From positions 1,426,001 through 1,490,000 of the forward strand of contig NZ_CP029192.1 of NCBI RefSeq assembly GCF_008642315.1: 64,000 nt of DNA, read 5' to 3'. Position 1 is the stretch's first letter; each line of letters begins with the position of its first letter. Positions 59,774 to 64,000 of this stretch are shown here, piece by piece. The position numbers were made by a program, and so were the translations under genes. Under the pieces are notes generated by a model. It was not told where the DNA came from. It ran no database searches and saw only the letters and a program-made list of their open reading frames with translations. Source of the stretch: Streptomyces venezuelae. Lineage in GTDB: Bacteria > Actinomycetota > Actinomycetes > Streptomycetales > Streptomycetaceae.

Positions 59774-60100
59774 TCAGGGGGTGTCGCCGTGCTGTTCGAG
59801 GCGGCGCAGGCTGTCGGCGGCGCGTTCCTTCCGTTCGGCCGGCGGCAGCTCCCACCACGCCGTGCCGCGCTCCCCGAGCCCCGTCTTCGCCAGCTGCACG
59901 CGGGCCCTCGCCGTCTTGCGCGCCGCTTCGTCGTCACGCGCGGCGCCGACCGCCCTGCGGGCCGCCATCAGGTGATGGACCAGCCGCTCCCGCACGTCCT
60001 CGGCGAGGTCCGGATCGGTGGCCCGCCACCGTCGCCCCTTGACGACGATGAAGTGACCGTCCTCCGTGCGTTCGACATCGTCTGCGTCCTTCGCGGCCAT
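59774..60100 (-). CDS. Conserved actinobacterial hypothetical protein
   Basis: A 108-residue soluble, charged, helical protein. GHFIVVKGRRWRATDPDLAED opens it, followed by RERLVHHLMAARRAV, KTARARVQLAKTGLGERG and WWELPPAERKERAADSLRRLEQHG. The pattern G-R-x-W-R-x-T-D-P is conserved in many streptomycetes with unknown role; some annotations call it Tol-like without support. It is seven bases downstream of the holin-X-like gene. Confidence 0.72.
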   Translation of the reverse strand: MAAKDADDVERTEDGHFIVVKGRRWRATDPDLAEDVRERLVHHLMAARRAVGAARDDEAARKTARARVQLAKTGLGERGTAWWELPPAERKERAADSLRRLEQHGDTP

Positions 60101-60107
60101 ACGGCCA

Positions 60108-60665
60108 TCATGACCCGGACCCGTCGGTGGCGCGGCCCCACGGCCGGACGCCCGCGCGGCCCGTCGGGGGCGCGGTGGGCGGCATCGGCGGCACGTCGGG
60201 GGTGTCGGGCGTGCCCGGCGGGACGGTGGGGGCCGTGGCGGGGGCGGGAGGGGCAGCAGGCGTGGCAGACGTGGCGGCCGTGGCGGGGGCCGTCAGGCCG
60301 CTGCCGCCCGGCTCGGGCAGTGCCTCGCCTCCGGGGAGGCCGGCGGCCGACGTCCTGGCGTCGTGGCCGGGGCCCGACCGCGCCGCGTTGCGCAGCAGGA
60401 ACGCCGCCGCGCCGAGCACCGCGGCCATGATGAGGGCCGCGGCCCAGCCGGGCAGGCCGAGGTCGATGACGAGGCCGAGGGCCAGGACGACCGCGGCGCC
60501 CGCGTAGAGGGCGGCGGCGCCCGAGGCCGCGTACAGCGTGGCCTTGCGCCGCTGCTTCCTGGTCTGCTCGCGGAACTCCTCGCGCAGTTCGGCGCGGATC
60601 GTGCGCACCAGTTCGTCGGTCAGGCCCTTGTCGAGGCCGGACAGTGGATTCTCTGGACCAGTCAT
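60108..60665 (-). CDS. Holin-X-like membrane protein with Pro-rich tail
   Basis: A 185-residue protein. The N-terminus is a long amphipathic helix (ELVRTIRAELREEFREQTRKQRRK), followed by two membrane helices (ATLYAASGAAALYAGAAVVLALGLVI and PGWAAALIMAAVLGAAAFLL) as in the actinobacterial Holin-X family. Residues 100-185 are Gly, Pro, Ala and Thr-rich, and disordered. No sign of phage context. GTTA-N15-GGGTAC lies upstream. Confidence 0.75.
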   Translation of the reverse strand: MTGPENPLSGLDKGLTDELVRTIRAELREEFREQTRKQRRKATLYAASGAAALYAGAAVVLALGLVIDLGLPGWAAALIMAAVLGAAAFLLRNAARSGPGHDARTSAAGLPGGEALPEPGGSGLTAPATAATSATPAAPPAPATAPTVPPGTPDTPDVPPMPPTAPPTGRAGVRPWGRATDGSGS

Positions 60666-60674
60666 GGCGCCCGG

Positions 60675-60699
60675 GTACCCGCCCGACCGGCGGCTTAAC
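60675..60699 (-). promoter_or_regulatory. GGGTAC promoter candidate upstream of the holin-X-like gene
   Basis: On the minus strand GTTA (60699-60696), 15 bases, GGGTAC (60680-60675). The -10 is perfect; GTTA departs from GNNT only at its last base. The -10 lies only ten bases before the ATG at 60665, so the message would have a very short leader or none, in keeping with the weak ribosome site. It resembles the other GGGTA elements in the window. Confidence 0.35.
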
Positions 60700-60834
60700 G
60701 AGAACACCGCGCGTGCGACGCCGACCCCACAGGGTGACGCAGGACACACCATGGCCGGTTGTCCCCTAGGGTAGGCGGCGCGTGATCGTCCGGATTCGCA
60801 CCCGGGAAGCACCATCGGAACCACGGAGGTATCC

Positions 60835-60912
60835 ATGTCCTCGAAGCGACGTCGCAAGAAGAAGGCCCGCCGCAAGAACGGCGCGAACCACGGCAGCCGT
60901 CCCCAGTCCTGA
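60835..60912 (+). CDS. Ribosomal protein bL37 (small basic protein)
   Basis: A 25-residue protein, MSSKRRRKKKARRKNGANHG then SRPQS, preceded by GGAGG five bases before ATG. It matches the actinobacterial 50S subunit protein bL37, which was found in mycobacterial ribosome structures and is about 24 residues long (shared pattern K-R-x-R-K-K-x-x-R-K ... A-N-H-G-x-R-P). Such short genes are often missed. A strong hairpin follows 21 bases after the stop, so it is a single-gene unit. Confidence 0.85.
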   Translation: MSSKRRRKKKARRKNGANHGSRPQS

Positions 60913-60933
60913 ATCAGGACCGGCACGGCGAAC

Positions 60934-60963
60934 GGAGGGCGGCACCGAACGGTGCCGCCCTCC
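60934..60963 (+). terminator. Strong hairpin terminator after bL37
   Basis: A perfect 13-base stem, GGAGGGCGGCACC and GGTGCCGCCCTCC, with loop GAAC. It starts 22 bases after the bL37 stop. Confidence 0.85.
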
Positions 60964-61062
60964 GACGTGCTTGCGGTCGAACGGAGTCGGCGGACGGAGT
61001 CAGCGGATCTTCTCGCCGGAGGCGGTGGCGAGCGGGCGGTCAATCATGAAATCGTTCCGACC

Positions 61063-61419
61063 ATGGAGATCCTGGGAACCACGCTGCGGATCTGCGTCGA
61101 GGACCTGGAGTCCTCCGTCGCGTTCTACGAACGGCTCGCGGGCGGCAAGGCGATGCGTTTCGAGCGCGGCGGCGTCTCCGTCGCGGCGATCGGCTGCTTC
61201 CTGCTGATGAGCGGTCCGGAGCACGAGCTGGAAGTGCTCCGCAAGGTCTCCGCGACCATCGCGGTCAAGGACGTCGACGAGGCGTACATGGTCCTGAACG
61301 CGTCCGGCGCACGGGTCATCGCGGGCCCCGTCCCGACCCCCGCGGGCCGCAACCTCATCGCGATGCACCCCGACGGCTCCGTGTTCGAGTACGTGGACCG
61401 CCGCGTCACCGAGGCCTGA
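61063..61419 (+). CDS. VOC-family protein
   Basis: A 118-residue vicinal-oxygen-chelate protein (EILGTTLRICVEDLESSVAFYERL, ELEVLRKVSATIAVKDVDEAYMVLN, NLIAMHPDGSVFEYVDRR). Glyoxalase-like; substrate unknown. No ribosome site is clear before the ATG at 61063. It precedes the GntR regulator by 38 bases on the same strand. Confidence 0.8.
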   Translation: MEILGTTLRICVEDLESSVAFYERLAGGKAMRFERGGVSVAAIGCFLLMSGPEHELEVLRKVSATIAVKDVDEAYMVLNASGARVIAGPVPTPAGRNLIAMHPDGSVFEYVDRRVTEA

Positions 61420-61457
61420 CCCGTATCCTCGGTCCGACCGAGCGGAGGACGGTGCAC

Positions 61458-62159
61458 GTGGCGGGCAGGACGGCGAGTGGCGCGGCGACGGACGGCGCCG
61501 GACGGACGTCGCTGAGCGCCCAGGCCCGCGAGGCCGTACGGCAGCGCATCGTCGACCGCCGTTACGCCCTCGGCGCGCGTCTGGTGGAGCGGGAGGTCGC
61601 CGAGGAGCTGCGGATGTCCCGCGTCCCCGTCCGCGAGGCCCTGCGCTCCCTGGTCGCCGAGGGCCTGCTGGAGCTGCTGCCGCACAGCGGTGTGCGGGTG
61701 CGGCGCCTGGAGCCCGACGACGTACGGCATCTGTACGAGGTGTGGGAGCCCCTCGCCGTCCAGGCGTCCCGGCTCGCCGCGCGACGGGTGGCGCAGCACG
61801 CGCCGGACGAGCCGTCCGGTCTCGCCGCGCTCCGTGCCGCGCTCGGCCACGCGGAGCAGGCGTCGGACGCGGACGACGGGGCGCGCGAGGTCGCCGCCCA
61901 CACGGCGTTCCACGAGGGCATCGTCGCCCTCTCCGGCAATCCGCTGCTCGCCCGCACGATGGAGCAGCTGAGCTGGCAGCTGCAGCTCCTGTTCGGAATG
62001 CGCGCCGAGCCGGACCACATGCGGGCCCAGCACCGGCTGATCTACGGGCGGATCGCGGCGGGCGACGAGGACACGGCGGCGGCGAGCACGCTCCTGCACG
62101 TACGGGACAGCCAGGCGGTGGCGCTGCGGGCACTGTTCGACGAGAGCGGTCCCGCGTGA
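61458..62159 (+). CDS. GntR-family regulator with FCD domain
   Basis: A 233-residue FadR-subfamily repressor. The winged helix spans about 15-80 (LSAQAREAVRQRIVDRRYALG, ELRMSRVPVREALRSLVAEG), and the all-helical FCD effector domain about 95-225 with HxxFHEGIVALSGN and HRLIYGRIAAGD as metal-binding His positions. FCD proteins respond to carboxylic acids. GTG 61458 is nine bases from GGAGG; GTG 61452 is only three. Its targets may include the VOC and amidohydrolase genes beyond it, because GTATAC operators lie there. Confidence 0.88.
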   Translation: MAGRTASGAATDGAGRTSLSAQAREAVRQRIVDRRYALGARLVEREVAEELRMSRVPVREALRSLVAEGLLELLPHSGVRVRRLEPDDVRHLYEVWEPLAVQASRLAARRVAQHAPDEPSGLAALRAALGHAEQASDADDGAREVAAHTAFHEGIVALSGNPLLARTMEQLSWQLQLLFGMRAEPDHMRAQHRLIYGRIAAGDEDTAAASTLLHVRDSQAVALRALFDESGPA

Positions 62160-62220
62160 TGGCCGGAGTGCGGCCCCGCGTGCCGGTCGGTGTGCGGCCC
62201 CGCGTGCTGCCGGGCCGCGG

Positions 62221-62610
62221 TCACACGGCGGTGGCGACCTTCCACAGGTGGCCGTCCGGGTCGCTGAAGTAGCCGAAGTAGCCGCCCCACTCGGTGGCGG
62301 CCGGTTCCCTCACCACGGTGCCGCCCGCGGACTCCGCGGCCTGCACGGTCTCGTCGACCTCGTTGCGGGAGTCGGTGAGGTAGTGGAGCGAGACGCCGCG
62401 GAAACCGGCTCCCTCCGGAGGGACGCCCGCGTCCTGCGCTGCCGCCTCCCACTCGTACAGCGCGAGCATCGACGACCCCGGCCCCAGGCTGCACCGCACG
62501 AAGCCCGGATAGTCCTGGTCGACCTCGCAGCCCAGCCCGTCGACGTAGAACCTCTTGGCGCGGTCCAGGTCCTCGACGCCGAGCATGACGGCGCTCACCT
62601 GCAATGACAT
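62221..62610 (-). CDS. VOC-family protein
   Basis: A 129-residue VOC protein: LQVSAVMLGVEDLDRAKRFYVDGLGCEVDQDYPGFV at the start, read in pieces, SLHYLTDSRNEVDETVQAAES and the end WGGYFGYFSDPDGHLWKVATA, a typical C-terminal motif with Asp and His. GGAG precedes the ATG at 62610. It diverges from the amidohydrolase gene, with mirrored GTATAC elements between, and converges on the GntR gene. Confidence 0.84.
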   Translation of the reverse strand: MSLQVSAVMLGVEDLDRAKRFYVDGLGCEVDQDYPGFVRCSLGPGSSMLALYEWEAAAQDAGVPPEGAGFRGVSLHYLTDSRNEVDETVQAAESAGGTVVREPAATEWGGYFGYFSDPDGHLWKVATAV

Positions 62611-62690
62611 GGCGGTCTCCTAGCTGTCCCCGTTGCGGCGGATGCGAGTCACGCTATAGCGGCCCTGATCGCCCCGCCTCTTGAGCCAGG

Positions 62691-62797
62691 TTGTATACCG
62701 AGCACAACGCTCACCGGGGCGCCATTCGGAAATACACCCGCAATTACTGCCGCACCTCTCTCGCACCCTTGCCGCCCCGTCGGCGCTTGGTATACAA
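62691..62797. promoter_or_regulatory. Paired GTATAC operators between VOC and amidohydrolase genes
   Basis: TTGTATACC (62691-62699) and GGTATACAA (62789-62797) are perfect reverse complements, 98 bases centre to centre (about 9 turns). Each contains GTATAC, in line with the GT-Nx-AC form of FadR-type GntR operators, and each overlaps a TATACA -10 facing outward, the left for the minus-strand VOC gene and the right for the plus-strand amidohydrolase. A GntR/FCD gene lies one gene away. The rest of the 255-base region is unannotated. Confidence 0.55.
62769..62796 (+). promoter_or_regulatory. Amidohydrolase promoter overlapping the right operator
   Basis: TTGCCG (62769-62774), 16 bases, TATACA (62791-62796). 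It is a fair sigma-70 promoter whose -10 lies inside the GGTATACAA operator, so a bound repressor would block it. Start near 62803; leader about 60 bases, C-rich. Confidence 0.5.
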
Positions 62798-62865
62798 ACT
62801 GGCGGACGCTCCCCCTCCGCTCCCTTCCGCTCCCCCCTCCGCTCCCTCTCCCCAGGAGTCGCCCG

Positions 62866-64000
62866 ATGTGCGTTGAGAACACCCCGCCGCCCCCGTCCCG
62901 CCTGACCCGGCGCGGGGTCCTCGCGGGCGCGGCCGCGCTCGCGGGCACCGCGGCGGCACTCTCGGCCTCCGCGCCGCCCGCAGCCGCATCTCCCTCCCCC
63001 GGTACCGACGGCCGCACCGGGACCGGCACCCGCACCCGCGGCGACCTCGTCATCGACGGCGGCACCCTGCTCGACCCCGCGACCGGCGAGGTCACCGAGG
63101 ACGCGGTGGTCGTCGTCGCGGACGGGATCGTGCGCGCGGCGGGCAGCAGGGCCCGGACGCGCGTGCCCGGGAACACCCCCGTGCTCGCGGCTCACGGCCG
63201 CTGGGTCCTGCCGGGGCTCGTCGAGGCGCACATCCACCTGAACACCGCGGCGGAGGCGCGGGACGCCGTGCTCTCGGGCGCCACCACCGCCCGCAGCGGC
63301 TCGACCAACTTCTACCAGGACATCGCCGTACGGGAGTTGGCGGACCGGGCCCCGCGCCTGGCGCCCCGGCTGCGCGCCGCCGGCATCTTCGTCACGCCCG
63401 ACCTCGGCGACACGGTCCTCGCCGACCCCGACCTCACCCCCCTCGCCACGCTGCGCGACGGGGTGCGCTCGCGCGAGGCACTGCGGCGCGTCGTCGAGGT
63501 CAACCTCGCGCGCGGCGCCGACGTCATCAAGACGCGCGTCAACGAACGTGCCGGGCTTCCCGAGCAGGATCCGCTGGCCCAGGTGTACGACCGCGATCAG
63601 CTGTCGACCGTCGTCGCGGCCGCCGCGCGGGGCGGCAAGGGCGTGCTGTGCCACAGCTACAGCGAGCAGGGGTGCCACGACGCCGTCCTCGCGGGCGTGC
63701 GCTCGCTGGAGCACGGGGTGTACGTCGGCGAGCGCACGCTGCGCGCCATGCGGCGCAAGGGTACGTACTTCACGCCGACACTCACCGCCATCGCCGGGCT
63801 CGCCGAGTCGTCCGACCCGGTGCTGGCCGAGCGCGGCCGCACGTATCTGCCGGTGCTCGAACGCGCGGTGCTCGCCGCCCACGAGCTGGGTGTGCCGCTC
63901 GCGGCCGGCACGGACTCGTCCGGCGGGGAGGTGGACCCCATCGGGCGCGAGGTGGAGCTGATGCGCGAGGCGGGGCTGCCCGCCCTCGACGCGATCCGTA
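62866..64000 (+). CDS. Secreted amidohydrolase, truncated by the window edge
   Basis: At least 378 residues of an amidohydrolase-superfamily enzyme. The N-terminus SRLTRRGVLAGAAALAGTAAAL is a clear Tat signal peptide (R-R-G-V-L). After it comes the family start DLVIDGGTLLDPATGEV, the metal motif GLVEAHIHLN, VLCHSYSEQGC, SLEHGVYVGE and AAGTDSSGGEVDP, the expected metal ligands in order. It is an exported hydrolase of the PF01979-type related to imidazolonepropionase/prolidase-like enzymes. The ATG at 62866 has AGGAG seven bases upstream. The 3' end lies outside the window. Confidence 0.85.
   Translation, partial: MCVENTPPPPSRLTRRGVLAGAAALAGTAAALSASAPPAAASPSPGTDGRTGTGTRTRGDLVIDGGTLLDPATGEVTEDAVVVVADGIVRAAGSRARTRVPGNTPVLAAHGRWVLPGLVEAHIHLNTAAEARDAVLSGATTARSGSTNFYQDIAVRELADRAPRLAPRLRAAGIFVTPDLGDTVLADPDLTPLATLRDGVRSREALRRVVEVNLARGADVIKTRVNERAGLPEQDPLAQVYDRDQLSTVVAAAARGGKGVLCHSYSEQGCHDAVLAGVRSLEHGVYVGERTLRAMRRKGTYFTPTLTAIAGLAESSDPVLAERGRTYLPVLERAVLAAHELGVPLAAGTDSSGGEVDPIGREVELMREAGLPALDAIR

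Overview
The window is about 72% G+C chromosomal DNA from a Streptomyces or very close actinomycete. Supporting signs are GTG and TTG starts behind GGAGG-type ribosome sites, a bL37 small ribosomal protein, F420- and mycothiol-type enzymes, an actinobacterial gas-vesicle cluster in the order O-A-F-G-Y-Z-J-L-S-K, and a single in-frame TTA codon. I saw no rRNA, tRNA, insertion sequence, prophage or CRISPR array. The two edges cut a HEAT-repeat gene (left) and an amidohydrolase gene (right).

Layout. 1-9.8 kb: HEAT-repeat protein, alpha/beta hydrolase, then an acyl-CoA synthetase followed by a branched-chain-amino-acid-type ABC importer whose two permeases and one ATPase are fused in one polypeptide, then a secreted GH18 chitinase. 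10-15 kb: aldo/keto reductase, a Trypco1-like protein, two methyltransferases with a pterin dehydratase, an XRE/MmyB regulator and a membrane protein. 15-24 kb: respiratory nitrate reductase narGHJI, an orphan DnaK and OsmC. 24.5-34 kb: a caspase-like (clan CD) protein, an APC permease, a membrane-anchored phosphodiesterase, an array of six small hairpins, MBL hydrolase, DedA, a squalene/phytoene-synthase homologue and an aminotransferase-fold protein with no lysine at all.

34-40.4 kb is a signalling and stress block: GAF-ANTAR, PAS-GAF, a SigB-type sigma factor, CBS protein, PfpI, Ppx/GppA, mycothiol-dependent isomerase and a DUF6158-like protein. 40.6-46.4 kb: a secreted tripeptidyl-aminopeptidase with a TTA codon in its signal peptide, an ABC-F ATPase, a PAP2-DAGK fusion and a methyltransferase. 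46.4-53 kb: a ten-gene gas-vesicle operon on the minus strand, preceded by a LigD-type polymerase. 53-60 kb: small membrane protein, transketolase, NDH-2-like reductase, F420 oxidoreductase and enolase-superfamily enzyme. 59-64 kb: three VOC proteins, a holin-X-like protein, bL37, a GntR/FCD regulator and a Tat-type amidohydrolase.

The most connected reading is a general-stress theme. A SigB-family factor is encoded at 36-37 kb. Matches to the Streptomyces sigma-B promoter form (GNNT, 14-16 bases, GGGTA) lie before gvpO (GTTT-N14-GGGTAA), the CBS gene, the DUF6158/mycothiol pair and ligD. Other notable features are the covarying hairpin array, the lysine-free aminotransferase homologue, the caspase-like protein with a propeptide-like C-terminal segment, and a mirrored operator pair between a VOC gene and the amidohydrolase. 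All functions are inferred from sequence reading; no database search was run.
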